The position numbers and the translations under genes were made by a program. A stretch of 64,000 nt of DNA from Metabacillus schmidteae (GTDB lineage Bacteria > Bacillota > Bacilli > Bacillales > Bacillaceae), in the NCBI RefSeq assembly GCF_903166545.1, contig NZ_CAESCH010000001.1, positions 1,306,001 through 1,370,000 of the forward strand, read 5' to 3'. A model generated the notes under the pieces. That model made no database searches, was not told the DNA's origin, and saw only the letters and a list, made by a program, of their open reading frames with translations. Shown one piece after another: positions 18,013-27,495 of the stretch (positions are counted from its first letter, which is position 1; each line of letters starts with the position of its first letter).

Positions 18013-18124
18013 ATTCCTTTAGAGTGAAATTCAATTTCGTAGTAGCGGCAACTATAGTTAAATGTATTTATTAAAGATATAAAAAAAATTATAAAATTAT
18101 ATATTTCCTTATATAATTTTAGTG

Positions 18125-18138
18125 TGAAAGCGCATAAA
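18125..18138. promoter_or_regulatory. Cre/LacI-like box 1 upstream of the symporter
   Basis: TGAAAGCGCATAAA is nearly identical to the box before GH78 (TGAAAGCGTATAAA). It follows an AT-rich inverted repeat (AAATTATATA / TATATAATTT, about 18093-18120). Both lie in the 446-bp gene-free stretch before the symporter. Confidence 0.4.
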
Positions 18139-18274
18139 ATCATATGTAATCCAAGTAATATAGTTCCTTAGGTATAGAATGTGAATGAATAGAAACTTTA
18201 AACTTATTAGAGGAAATTTACTATCTGGACCGTTACAAAGGAATTGTGTTTAATTCAGTTTTAAGTGTATTTAA

Positions 18275-18288
18275 TGTAAGCGTTTAAT
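18275..18288. promoter_or_regulatory. Cre/LacI-like box 2 upstream of the symporter
   Basis: TGTAAGCGTTTAAT matches the cre-type consensus at all but the last few positions and resembles the box at 13195 (TGTAACCGCTTAAT). It lies 36 bp before the symporter start, where binding would block transcription. Confidence 0.45.
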
Positions 18289-18323
18289 AATGGTGAAACT
18301 TAATAGAAGAGGGGTTAGAGATT

Positions 18324-19754
18324 ATGAAAGTTGAACATGTACTAGAAGATCATGTGGAAAATCAAGAACCGCAAAAAGGAAAAGAGCTTGGATTAGATGC
18401 TCAAGGAATTCAAAAAACCATGAAATTGCGTCATTATCTTGGAGATGGGGCAGGACAGGTCCCATTAAATGCTATTACTGGATTGGTAGGTATGTTAACT
18501 TATTTCTACACTGATAAGGTTGGAATGGCTGCAGGAGTTGTCGGTACTATTTTATTATTGGCCCGTGTGTTAGATGCCTTTACAGATATAACGATGGGAG
18601 TGCTTGTTGAAAAGACTAAATCGAAATATGGAAAGGCACGTCCATGGCTGTTGTGGATGATAATACCCACACTACTTTCAATTATATTATTATTTACAGT
18701 TCCGATAGGTGCTTCTTCAACAGTTAAAAATATCTATGTATTTATTACTGTTGTGCTTGCTACAGGGGTTGTTTATACAGCTACTGTTATTCCTTATAAT
18801 AGCCTTGTTGCTTTACGGACTAGAAGTTCGGAAGAAAGAGGTAAGATGGGCATTTCCCGAGCTGTATTTGGATATATCATTGGTACAATTGTTGCCGTGG
18901 CTTTAATTCCAATTACAAATATGTTTGGAGGAGACCAAAGATCCTGGATTATCGTAAGTGTAGTGATTGCAATTATTTCAAGTATTTGTTTATATTTGGC
19001 ATTTCTTGCATCAAAAGAGAAAGCTACCGAAGCACATGTGGAGGGGAAAGATGAAACCATCACACTAAAAGAAAGTTTGCCATTACTGTTTAAAAATAAA
19101 TACTGGGTTATTATGTTGTTTGTTTTGTTCTTGATGAACATGATGTCTGTTCTGACCGCGTCAACTGGAATTTATTATACAAAATACATTCTTGGTAACG
19201 AAAATCTAATCGGTGTTATGGGAGCAGTTGGTCTTATACCTGTCGTATTAGGGTTTATTGCAATAGGCCCAATGGTCAAAAAGTTTGGTCCTACAAAAAC
19301 GATCCGAATTACTCTAATTATGGGGGGAGTGGCCGCTCTAATAAGATGTTTTATGCCATATAGTTTTACAGGTGCACTCGTTTTAGGAGGAGTTACTTCA
19401 TTTGCAACCATTCCTTTAATGGCGTTAAGCATTGCTTTAATTAACAATACTGCGGAATACGGAGAATGGAAATTTGGAAAACGAACTGTAGGATTAATTA
19501 ATAGTGCCAATAGCTTTGGCGGAAAATTGGGAAGTGGTCTTGGAGCCGCCATAATTGGATGGATCCTTGCGCTTGGAAACTATGATGGGACGTTAGCTGT
19601 ACAGCCTTCTTCGTCCATATTCAGTATTTTGTTGTTAACTGTTTATCTACCATTTGTATTCTTTCTAGTTATTTATCTACTTTTACGTAAATATGATCTG
19701 GATTTGAAATATCCTCAGATTGTTAAGGAGCTCGAAGAAAGAAAAGCGAATTGA
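18324..19754 (+). CDS. GPH-family sugar/glycoside:cation symporter (MFS, MelB-like)
   Basis: 476 residues, about 12 membrane segments. The N-terminal part YLGDGAGQVPLNAITG, then LARVLDAFTDITMGVLVEKT and KYGKARPWLLW (about 75-112), carries the Asp-rich MelB/XynB-type signature of glycoside-pentoside-hexuronide symporters. These import glycosides with Na+ or H+. A GAAGAGGGGTTAGAG ribosome site precedes the ATG. It is probably a single-gene unit between cre-like boxes and a hairpin at 19896. A second route for imported glycosides in addition to the ABC importer fits the cytoplasmic GH43, GH78 and GH3 enzymes downstream. Confidence 0.9.
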   Translation: MKVEHVLEDHVENQEPQKGKELGLDAQGIQKTMKLRHYLGDGAGQVPLNAITGLVGMLTYFYTDKVGMAAGVVGTILLLARVLDAFTDITMGVLVEKTKSKYGKARPWLLWMIIPTLLSIILLFTVPIGASSTVKNIYVFITVVLATGVVYTATVIPYNSLVALRTRSSEERGKMGISRAVFGYIIGTIVAVALIPITNMFGGDQRSWIIVSVVIAIISSICLYLAFLASKEKATEAHVEGKDETITLKESLPLLFKNKYWVIMLFVLFLMNMMSVLTASTGIYYTKYILGNENLIGVMGAVGLIPVVLGFIAIGPMVKKFGPTKTIRITLIMGGVAALIRCFMPYSFTGALVLGGVTSFATIPLMALSIALINNTAEYGEWKFGKRTVGLINSANSFGGKLGSGLGAAIIGWILALGNYDGTLAVQPSSSIFSILLLTVYLPFVFFLVIYLLLRKYDLDLKYPQIVKELEERKAN

Positions 19755-19895
19755 AAATATAAGAAGTAAAAAAATTAGTTCTTCATAGGCATAGATAAAC
19801 TGTTTAAAAAGCTTATGTTTTATTAGAAGTTGCTATCAGTGAATAAAGAATGTTTAACTGTTTGCTTATCAGATTGGTAGCAGCAAAAAAAGTGA

Positions 19896-19929
19896 AGGTT
19901 TGAGATTTGGGGAAATCTTCAAACTTTTA
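19896..19929 (+). terminator. Terminator after the symporter
   Basis: AAGGTTTGAGATTT and AAATCTTCAAACTTTT pair around a GGGG loop and end in a short T-run. It leaves about 40 bp for an independent GH43 start region. Confidence 0.65.
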
Positions 19930-19968
19930 CTGTTACCATAACTGATTAAGAAATTGGATAGATAGGGG

Positions 19969-20886
19969 ATGAACATAGAATATATGTTTGATAAAGCAAA
20001 TATACAAATTCGGGATCCATTTATTCTAAAAGTAGATAATGAAAAAAGATACTATCTTTATGGCACAACGGATAAAAATGCCTGGACTGGTCCAGCGGAA
20101 GGATTCGATGTTTATAAAAGTGTTGATTTAGAAAGTTGGGAAGGGCCATTTCCCGCTTTTAGACCCCAACCTAACTTTTGGGCTAATATGAATTTTTGGG
20201 CGCCTGAGGTACATGAATATAATGGGAAGTACTATATGTTAGCCAGTTTTAAGGCGGAGGGAGTGAGCCGAGGTACGCAAGTACTTGTTGCTGACGATCC
20301 TCTTGGACCATTCCAGCCACATAGTGATGGTCCAGTTACACCTAAAGATTGGGAATGCTTGGATGGTACACTTTATATAGATAACAATAATCAACCTTGG
20401 ATGGTTTTTTGTCATGAATGGATGCAGATAAAAATAGGAACTATTGACGCTATTAAGCTCTCAGAATCATTAGACCGTGCAATAGGCGAACCAATCACGC
20501 TATTTACCGCTATTGAAGCACCATGGGTTACCCAAATGCCATTGCCTGAAGAGGCACGGATATTATATCCAGATGCTTCTTATTATGTTACAGACGGTCC
20601 CTTCTTGCATCGTTGTCAGGATGGATCTTTATTGATGCTGTGGTCGAGTTTTAAAAATGGAATGTATGCTCAAGGTATTGCTGTCTCACTATCCGGTGAA
20701 ATACAGGGACCTTGGGTTCAAAACGAGGATCCTATATTCGAAAGTGACGGAGGGCACGGCATGATTTTTAGGACATTCGAAGGTCAACTAAAATTGGCAC
20801 TACATTCACCAAATGATTCACCGAATGAAAGACCAATCTTCATTGATTTGAATGAAAAAGATAACAAGCTTGTAGTTGCTAGGTAA
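19969..20886 (+). CDS. GH43-family glycosidase, cytoplasmic
   Basis: 305 residues with no signal peptide. The five-bladed beta-propeller family is shown by IRDPFI (Asp-16, base), WAPEVHEYNGKYYM, CLDGTLY (Asp-132, pKa modulator) and EAPWV (Glu-183, acid). GH43 enzymes act on alpha-L-arabinosides or beta-xylosides. The ATG at 19969 overlaps the AGGGG; the in-frame ATG at 19984 is 15 nt from it, so either start is possible. The enzyme likely trims arabinose/xylose from imported oligosaccharides. It sits between the symporter and GH78 and appears to have its own transcript. Confidence 0.87.
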   Translation: MNIEYMFDKANIQIRDPFILKVDNEKRYYLYGTTDKNAWTGPAEGFDVYKSVDLESWEGPFPAFRPQPNFWANMNFWAPEVHEYNGKYYMLASFKAEGVSRGTQVLVADDPLGPFQPHSDGPVTPKDWECLDGTLYIDNNNQPWMVFCHEWMQIKIGTIDAIKLSESLDRAIGEPITLFTAIEAPWVTQMPLPEEARILYPDASYYVTDGPFLHRCQDGSLLMLWSSFKNGMYAQGIAVSLSGEIQGPWVQNEDPIFESDGGHGMIFRTFEGQLKLALHSPNDSPNERPIFIDLNEKDNKLVVAR

Positions 20887-21242
20887 TTAGATTAGGATTT
20901 ACTCTTTATCTAAATGATCGGTTTATTATGGTAGAACTAATTATAATAGATGTAATTAATTATATTTAAGTTGCTCTTCTTTTTGGGGGCATCTTTTATG
21001 CTATTTTGATTTAGATTACTACTATTTATTTTAGTTAATGATATATATTTAGCAATATTTTTCTGTGTTTTATTATATAATCCTCATTTGAAAGCGTATA
21101 AAATATTAATAATTCGATGTGTTATCAATATTATAACTAAACGAGTAGCAAAAAAATGCTTTAAGTATATTGATGAACCAAAGAAACAGAATATTAATCT
21201 CTCATAAAAAATAAACCTACCTAATAGAAAGGATGTTTAGAT
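20887..21242. other. Intergenic region before GH78
   Basis: 356 bp, AT-rich, with no supported gene. It holds the cre-like box at 21089 and the AGAAAGGATG ribosome site before the GH78 ATG. Confidence 0.5.
21089..21102. promoter_or_regulatory. Cre/LacI-like box upstream of GH78
   Basis: TGAAAGCGTATAAA differs by one base from the box at 18125 (TGAAAGCGCATAAA), suggesting that one regulator acts on the symporter and the rhamnosidase. Confidence 0.45.
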
Positions 21243-23990
21243 ATGAAAGTAACAGAATTAAAAATAGAGTATAGAGAAAATCCAATAGGATTAGATGTGG
21301 TGAAACCAAGGTTTTCTTGGAAACTAGTTTCTAAAGAGCAAAACGTTCTGCAAGAAGCATATCGAATTGTTGTGTCAAAGGGCGGAGTTGATCTATGGGA
21401 TACAGGTATAAATGAGAGTAGCAATTCAGTTTTAATTCAATATGAAGGACCAGAGCTTGCCCCACTCTCTTTATACGAGGTAAAGGTAGAAGTTTGGGAT
21501 AACAAAGGTAATCAAGGGTTAGTACAAGGAACTTTTGAAACAGGTTTGTTAGGTGGAACAAACTTTAGTGCAGAATGGATTACTCATGAATTTCCTGAAG
21601 AAGAAACAGCATGTCCTGTTTTTGTGAAAGAATTTTCTGTAAAAAAAACAATTGAAAGGGTTCGTGTGTACGCAACATCCCTAGGTGTTTATGAAATAAA
21701 AATTAATGGTGAAAAGCTAGGAGATACTTTCTTTGCACCTGGTTGGACTAGTTATAAGAATCGACTTCAATATCAAACCTATCAAGCAGACCGTATCCTT
21801 CAAGAAAAAAATAAAATTGAAATCACTGTAGGTAATGGTTGGTATAAGGGGATTTTCGGTTTTACATGCACACCAAACCATTATGGTGATCGCGTAGCTG
21901 CTTTAGCTGAGATCCATATCACTTATACAGATGGTACGAGTGAAATAATTAAGACAGATGAAAGCTGGAAGGTGACAACAGGTAGTATACGTAGCAGTGA
22001 GATCTATATGGGGGAAACCATTGATTCTTGTTATAAGAATGAGAAACTTGAAGAGGTTGTTAGTACTTCATATAAAATGGAAAATATCATAGCTCAAGAA
22101 AGTGAACCTGTACGTATAACGGAGAAATTACCAGCAAAAGAATTGATTATTACTCCAAAGGAAGAAAAAGTGATTGACTTTGGCCAAAATCTTACAGGAT
22201 TTGTAGAGGTAAAAGTTAAAGGCAAAGTAGGTCAGAGAATTACGATCAAACATGCAGAAGTTTTAGATAAAGAGGGTAATTTTTATCCCGATACATTAAG
22301 AAAAGCGATTTCAGTGGATCAATATGTTTGCAATGGAGAAGAGCAAACATTTTTACCACATTTTACGTTCCATGGTTTCAGATATATCAGCATTGAAGGG
22401 CTTGAGGACATTCAATTAGAAAACTTTACAGCTTGTGTCCTGCATACAGAAATGGAAGAGACCGGTACATTTATTTCTTCAAACCCTCTAGTTAATCAAC
22501 TTCAAAGTAATATTCAGTGGAGTCAAAGAGGTAATTTCTTAGATATTCCGTCTGATTGTCCACAAAGAGATGAAAGGCTAGGATGGACAGGAGATGCTCA
22601 GGTATTTGCTGGAACAGCTGCATATAATCATAATGTGGCATTATTTTTCACTAAATGGCTTCATGATGTAGCATCTGAACAAACTGAAGAATTTGGGGTT
22701 CCACATGTAGTACCTAATATTTTAGGAGATCAAGATGGTGCAGCAGCTTGGAGTGATGCAGCTGTAATTATTCCATGGGTTATTTACGAAACGTATGGAG
22801 ATGTTCGAATTCTTGAGGAGCAATACGAGAGTATGAAAGGTTGGGTAGAATATATTACGTCTAAATGTGGAAGCAATGGACTATGGCAAACTGGATTCCA
22901 GTATGGAGATTGGCTTGCTTTAGATAAAGAAGAAAGTGCCGATAGAACGGGTGCTACAGATAAATACTTAGTTGCAAATGCCTATTATGCTTATTCTACG
23001 AACATTTTGAGAAAAGCAGCTGAAGTGCTAAATAAAGCAGAGGATATAAAGAAATATAGTGAGTTATATCAAAAAGTAAAAAAAGCATTTAATGAGGAAT
23101 ATATTACTGCGACTGGTAGATTGGTTAGTGAAACACAGACGGGGTGTGTATTAGCTCTTTACTTCGACTTGGCAGAAGAGAAATATCGAAACAGAATTTT
23201 AGAGGCATTAGAAACGAATATTGCAAACCATAAAAATCATCTTTCAACTGGATTTGTAGGAACACCTTATCTCTGCCATGCGCTAACAGAAAATAACCTT
23301 CATGATTTAGCTGGTACGATTTTCTTAAAAGAAGATTATCCTTCTTGGTTATATTCTGTGAAAAAAGGAGCGACAACTATTTGGGAGAGATGGAATTCGA
23401 TTTTACCAAATGGAGATTTCGATACTTCTGGCATGAACTCTTTAAACCATTATGCATATGGATCTATCGGTGAGTGGATGTATAGAAGGTTAGCAGGAAT
23501 TAATCAGCTGCAGCCAGGGTATAAGAAGATTTTAATTAAACCACAATTTATTAAAGGAATCACTTCAATAGATGCAACCTTTAACTCTGTTTACGGGGAA
23601 ATAAAAAGTTCGTGGTCATGCAAAGATAATGTGATAAAAGTAGCTATTGAAATTCCTGCTAATACTACAGCTATTCTTTATTTACCAGAGAAAGAGCAGC
23701 CAATAGAAATTGGTTCTGGAATCTATCAATATGAATATGAAACAGAAACTAGGTTAGAAATAGAAAAATTTACATTTGATACTACTTTGCAAGAAATTCT
23801 AAATGAACCTCTTGCTATTGAACTCTTTAATCAATATGCTCCAGAATTAATGGGACATCCTATGATTGAGTTTGCTTATCAACTTTCGGTAAGTGAAGTA
23901 TTGGCGAATGCACCTACTGAATCAGCTACATTGTTTAAAATGGTGATAGATGCACTTAATAAAAGCAATAATGAAGTAGGCGCAATCTAA
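21243..23990 (+). CDS. GH78 alpha-L-rhamnosidase with a C-terminal helical module
   Basis: 915 residues, no signal peptide, so cytoplasmic. An N-terminal Fn3-like and beta-sandwich part (LKIEYRENPIGLDVVKPRFSW) precedes the (alpha/alpha)6 catalytic domain. The general acid motif DCPQRDERLGWTGDAQ is near 438-453 and the base motif TTIWERWNS near 709-717, as in GH78. It releases terminal L-rhamnose from glycosides or rhamnogalacturonan oligosaccharides. Residues about 847-909 (TLQEILNEPLAIELFNQY...) form an extra helical module also seen in the neighbouring GH3 and SDR proteins. Typical GH78 proteins of this layout end before it. The AAAGGATG site and a cre-like box lie upstream; a terminator follows. 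Confidence 0.93.
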   Translation: MKVTELKIEYRENPIGLDVVKPRFSWKLVSKEQNVLQEAYRIVVSKGGVDLWDTGINESSNSVLIQYEGPELAPLSLYEVKVEVWDNKGNQGLVQGTFETGLLGGTNFSAEWITHEFPEEETACPVFVKEFSVKKTIERVRVYATSLGVYEIKINGEKLGDTFFAPGWTSYKNRLQYQTYQADRILQEKNKIEITVGNGWYKGIFGFTCTPNHYGDRVAALAEIHITYTDGTSEIIKTDESWKVTTGSIRSSEIYMGETIDSCYKNEKLEEVVSTSYKMENIIAQESEPVRITEKLPAKELIITPKEEKVIDFGQNLTGFVEVKVKGKVGQRITIKHAEVLDKEGNFYPDTLRKAISVDQYVCNGEEQTFLPHFTFHGFRYISIEGLEDIQLENFTACVLHTEMEETGTFISSNPLVNQLQSNIQWSQRGNFLDIPSDCPQRDERLGWTGDAQVFAGTAAYNHNVALFFTKWLHDVASEQTEEFGVPHVVPNILGDQDGAAAWSDAAVIIPWVIYETYGDVRILEEQYESMKGWVEYITSKCGSNGLWQTGFQYGDWLALDKEESADRTGATDKYLVANAYYAYSTNILRKAAEVLNKAEDIKKYSELYQKVKKAFNEEYITATGRLVSETQTGCVLALYFDLAEEKYRNRILEALETNIANHKNHLSTGFVGTPYLCHALTENNLHDLAGTIFLKEDYPSWLYSVKKGATTIWERWNSILPNGDFDTSGMNSLNHYAYGSIGEWMYRRLAGINQLQPGYKKILIKPQFIKGITSIDATFNSVYGEIKSSWSCKDNVIKVAIEIPANTTAILYLPEKEQPIEIGSGIYQYEYETETRLEIEKFTFDTTLQEILNEPLAIELFNQYAPELMGHPMIEFAYQLSVSEVLANAPTESATLFKMVIDALNKSNNEVGAI

Positions 23991-24014
23991 ATAAGTACTT
24001 CAATAATGGTAATG

Positions 24015-24045
24015 AAAAAAGTACTCAGTTTAAGAGTGCTTTTTT
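24015..24045 (+). terminator. Terminator after GH78
   Basis: AAAAAAGTACTC and GAGTGCTTTTTT pair (one G:U-type mismatch) around AGTTTAA with a six-T run. Confidence 0.85.
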
Positions 24046-24182
24046 CTTGTCTTCTTATTTATGCTTAATTAATAAAGGAAGTGCCAATAATAATTATGAC
24101 TATTAGTGAACGAGAGGGCATGAACAATAGGGCAAGAGTTTAGTGAACTTTTCTATTATAATATTGATTGGGTGAAAGCATA

Positions 24183-25373
24183 GTGAATATAAAGAATTAT
24201 CGGAGTTCAGTTTATAAAATTACAGAGCTATTAGAGGTTTCTAGAGTGCCAATTTTATTGTGGATTATATTAGTATATAGTGGAGCGATCTTGCTGCAAT
24301 TTATAAGTAAACCATTAATTATCCAGACTATTGTCTTTACATTCATAATTGCCGTTCATATCTCTTTATATTGGAAGTGTGATTTACTTATAGGTAATTA
24401 TCGTTGGGTGTATTTTTTCTTTCAAGGCATTCTAATTATCATCTCTTCATTCTTGATCCCAAGTGGTTCACCAGTTATTCTGATTGGGCTCTTACCAATA
24501 CTAATTGCTCAGAGTATAACAATTTTCCAAAACAATTTTAAAGTTTTTATCGTATTTATTATATTATATTCTTCTTATTGTGTAACAATAGGAATTACTT
24601 ATGGAATAGAAGAACTACCTATATTTATTCCAATTTTATTTATTATTTTAACGATCGTTATTTTTTATTCTGTTACGTATAACAGGCAGGTCAATGCTAG
24701 AGTTCGGATGGAATATTATTTGCAGGAATTAGAGGAAGCTCATCAAAAGGTGGAGGAATTGACTCTTTTAAATGAAAGACAACGTATGGCTCGGGATTTA
24801 CATGATACCCTTGCACAGGGTGTAGCAGGGCTAATTATGCAATTGGAAGCGATTGAAGCACATGCTAGGAATGGTAATACGAAAAGATCTCAGGAAATTA
24901 TTAAACTATCTATGCAACAGGCCAGGGATACATTAAAAAATGCCAGGAAAGCTATAGATGATTTGCGGACAAAAGAATTAGAGGATATCGATTTTTATCG
25001 AGCTTGTGTTGAAAAGCTTGTTATCTTTTCTAAGACCAATCCTATCAAAGTTGAATATGAGATTGAGCCGATTCAAAATCTCTCAGGATTAAAAAAAGAA
25101 CATAGTCTCTATATACTAAGTGAGTGTCTAACGAATGTTTCAAAACATTCAAAAGCTAAAAAGGTAAAAGTCACCATCAGCAAGGAACAAAATTTCTTAT
25201 TTATGGAAGTGGAAGATGATGGTGTTGGGTTTCCTGCACATCAAGTAGGAAAATATATCGGGAAATATGGATTGTTAGGGCTAAAAGAACGTGCTCGGAT
25301 TATTAACGGGAGTCTAGATATTATAAGTAGTCATGATACCGGAACATCTATATCTGTCAGAATTCCTATTTAG
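24183..25373 (+). CDS. NarL/DegS-type sensor histidine kinase
   Basis: 396 residues from GTG 24183, chosen because GGGTGA (24170-24175) is 7 nt upstream; the longer TTG start at 24168 lacks a ribosome site. Five to six N-terminal membrane segments (to about residue 165) with hardly any extracellular domain resemble intramembrane-sensing kinases. The HisKA_3 H-box is RDLHDTLAQG (His-207), and the HATPase has GVGF and GLLGLKERA. It is followed 17 bp later by its NarL-type partner. The order resembles YdfH/YdfI of B. subtilis, which controls an MMPL transporter, and an MMPL gene lies 3.4 kb downstream, so control of efflux is a reasonable guess. Confidence 0.9.
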   Translation: MNIKNYRSSVYKITELLEVSRVPILLWIILVYSGAILLQFISKPLIIQTIVFTFIIAVHISLYWKCDLLIGNYRWVYFFFQGILIIISSFLIPSGSPVILIGLLPILIAQSITIFQNNFKVFIVFIILYSSYCVTIGITYGIEELPIFIPILFIILTIVIFYSVTYNRQVNARVRMEYYLQELEEAHQKVEELTLLNERQRMARDLHDTLAQGVAGLIMQLEAIEAHARNGNTKRSQEIIKLSMQQARDTLKNARKAIDDLRTKELEDIDFYRACVEKLVIFSKTNPIKVEYEIEPIQNLSGLKKEHSLYILSECLTNVSKHSKAKKVKVTISKEQNFLFMEVEDDGVGFPAHQVGKYIGKYGLLGLKERARIINGSLDIISSHDTGTSISVRIPI

Positions 25374-25390
25374 GAGAAAGGAATAATAAA

Positions 25391-26038
25391 GTGAAACATA
25401 AAGTATTAATAGTGGATGATCATATGGTTGTTCGTGAAGGATTAAAGCTTATTTTAGAAACAAATGACTCTTTCCAAGTAATTGGTGAGGCAGAAAATGG
25501 AGAGATAGCGTTACAAATAATTGAAGATTCTAAGCCTGATGTTATTTTAATGGATCTAAACATGCCGGTAAAGAGTGGATTGGACACAATAAAGGTTTTG
25601 AATGATAAACAGATTTATATCCCTGTTATTATATTAACAACATATAATGAGGATGAATTGATGATTAAAGGTATAGAGATGGGGGCAAAAGGATACCTAT
25701 TAAAAGATACGAGTCGTGAACATTTATTCCGAACGATAGAATCTGCGATTAGGGGAGAGACTCTATTACAAGATGAGGTAATACAGAAATTACTCAATAA
25801 AAAAAGTAAGAAACAAAATGTTGTTTCAAGTTCTGATAAGCTATCATTAACTGAAAAGGAACTGTTTATTCTGCAGGCTGTTGCAAAAGGATTTCGTAGT
25901 AGGGAAATAGCTTTTGACATGGGAATTGCAGAAAGAACGGTAAAGGCCCATCTTACCAATATTTTCAATAAACTTGGCGTGAATACGAGAACCGAAGCAG
26001 TTGCTGTTGCGATGGAAAATGGTTTGTTTCGTTTATAA
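25391..26038 (+). CDS. NarL/FixJ-family response regulator
   Basis: 215 residues. Receiver domain 1-120 with phosphoacceptor Asp-55 (ILMDLNMP) and the conserved Lys in GAKGYLLKD; LuxR-type HTH at about 150-212 (LTEKELFILQAVAKG, then IAERTVKAHLTNIFNKL). It is co-transcribed with the kinase (AGGAGAAAGG before a GTG start). Its targets are unknown; the MMPL gene at 29392 is the best local candidate. Confidence 0.93.
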   Translation: MKHKVLIVDDHMVVREGLKLILETNDSFQVIGEAENGEIALQIIEDSKPDVILMDLNMPVKSGLDTIKVLNDKQIYIPVIILTTYNEDELMIKGIEMGAKGYLLKDTSREHLFRTIESAIRGETLLQDEVIQKLLNKKSKKQNVVSSSDKLSLTEKELFILQAVAKGFRSREIAFDMGIAERTVKAHLTNIFNKLGVNTRTEAVAVAMENGLFRL

Positions 26039-26063
26039 ATTTAATAGTAAGCTGTAGATTTGG

Positions 26064-26096
26064 AAAAGCCACTTAATCATTTGATTAGTGGCTTTT
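26064..26096. terminator. Bidirectional terminator between the two-component genes and araC-like gene
   Basis: AAAAGCCACTTAATC and GATTAGTGGCTTTT form a long stem with a short loop, T-rich on one side and A-rich on the other. Confidence 0.85.
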
Positions 26097-26101
26097 CTTA
26101 A

Positions 26102-27325
26102 TTAAGTGTTAATTGCATTGGGATTCTTTCGAAACTGATTGGGTGTCTGACCAGTATACTTTCTAAATATACTAGTAAAGTAACTTTGATCATTAAATTG
26201 AAGCATCATACAGATATCTGCAACAGACAAATCAGTCTGAATAAGTAATTTTTGTGATTCTTTTAGTTTTTCGATTTGAATATATTTACCGATTGGATAG
26301 CCTGTTTCTTTTTTAAAAAGTTGTGAGAGATAAACTTGGTTTAAATTAACTTTCTCGGCCAGGTCCTGTACCGAGATTTGATCAAATATGTGATTGAAAA
26401 TATAGTTTTTACAAACCTGAACAGGTTTGGATTGGTTATTGTTTTTGTTCTCATTAATACGATCTACAAATGAAAATAAGCAATCTTGATTAATGAGGTT
26501 GATCTTCTTCAGTTCTAACGTTTCTTCAATTTTTTGAATGTAAAAGTCGCTCATTGTAAAAGCAATCTCCGGATATAAGCCTCCATCTATTGCAGCCCTC
26601 GTAGCAAGTGCAACAGATATAATAGCATGATTTTTAATGTTTCTAATTTGACTTAATTTTGATAAGGTACCAATTCCTTCGATTTTTATATTATTTAAGT
26701 GATCTTGCAGTCTTTCTTTATTTCCTTCCTTTATACATTGCCATATGAGTTGTTCCTCTCGGTAATCCATGTGAAAAGATTCATTAATTCGACGATCTCT
26801 GATGAGTGCCTCTATATCTGTACTCTCAAATTTTAGCGGATCTTCTATATATGTTTTTAAATGTTCCGGATCAAGATTCTTTTTATAGATTAAATAATAA
26901 ATAAGCCGACAAAGTGAAAAGATCTCATTCTGATTTAGGTGTTTAAACTGACTAAAATATAATACTAACTCTTCTTGTATAGTGATTGGTAATTGGTAAT
27001 CTTTCATTAGTCCTAGAATCATACTTTCTGTAATTTCATAAGTAGAAAAAGGACCGATTAAAAGATAATTATTCATTTTTTTATTTTGGGCAATTGTAAG
27101 CAAAAGATAGGTTTCCATATAGTCCGTTATTTTAATTATAGGAATATCTTGTTTTTCTTCTGATTGAATAAGATATTTAAGAGTTTTCTCTTTTGTGTCT
27201 AAAAGAGGATTTTTGAATTTTTCACCATACTTGAAAGTGATTTGTTGTTCTTCGTTAAAAATAGTTACTGGGATTCGAGAAGTTTCAAAAATCATCTCAG
27301 AGATCATCGGTAAGTCTTTCATCAT
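26102..27325 (-). CDS. AraC-family transcriptional regulator with a large N-terminal sensor part
   Basis: 407 residues. The C-terminal ~100 residues form the double HTH: VQDLAEKVNLNQVYLSQLFKKETG, then LSVADICMMLQFNDQSYFTSIFRKYTGQTPNQFRK. The N-terminal ~290 residues have no receiver Asp; a PAS-like start (IPVTIFNEEQQITFKYG) and helical middle resemble YsiA/YtdP-like sugar-locus regulators, but I cannot name the sensor fold. AAGGAGCT precedes the first of two ATGs. It is divergent from the chemoreceptor gene, with a cre-like box in between. It likely controls the glycosidase operons. Confidence 0.88.
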   Translation of the reverse strand: MMKDLPMISEMIFETSRIPVTIFNEEQQITFKYGEKFKNPLLDTKEKTLKYLIQSEEKQDIPIIKITDYMETYLLLTIAQNKKMNNYLLIGPFSTYEITESMILGLMKDYQLPITIQEELVLYFSQFKHLNQNEIFSLCRLIYYLIYKKNLDPEHLKTYIEDPLKFESTDIEALIRDRRINESFHMDYREEQLIWQCIKEGNKERLQDHLNNIKIEGIGTLSKLSQIRNIKNHAIISVALATRAAIDGGLYPEIAFTMSDFYIQKIEETLELKKINLINQDCLFSFVDRINENKNNNQSKPVQVCKNYIFNHIFDQISVQDLAEKVNLNQVYLSQLFKKETGYPIGKYIQIEKLKESQKLLIQTDLSVADICMMLQFNDQSYFTSIFRKYTGQTPNQFRKNPNAINT

Positions 27326-27353
27326 ACTTATAGCTCCTTAGTACTATGATAAT

Positions 27354-27367
27354 ATTAAGCGTTTTCA
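27354..27367. promoter_or_regulatory. Cre/LacI-like box between the AraC and chemoreceptor genes
   Basis: ATTAAGCGTTTTCA, whose complement TGAAAACGCTTAAT fits the same cre-like pattern as boxes at 13195 and 18275. It lies 29 bp upstream of the araC-like start. Confidence 0.45.
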
Positions 27368-27495
27368 TATATTCTACTATAAAAATCTTTAAAATCACAT
27401 ATATAAATTAAAATTCAAACATTAAGATATAAACAACTTTATTAGAACTATAGGACCAAAAGTAAGCAATTGCTTTTACAAAACTGGAGGTATTT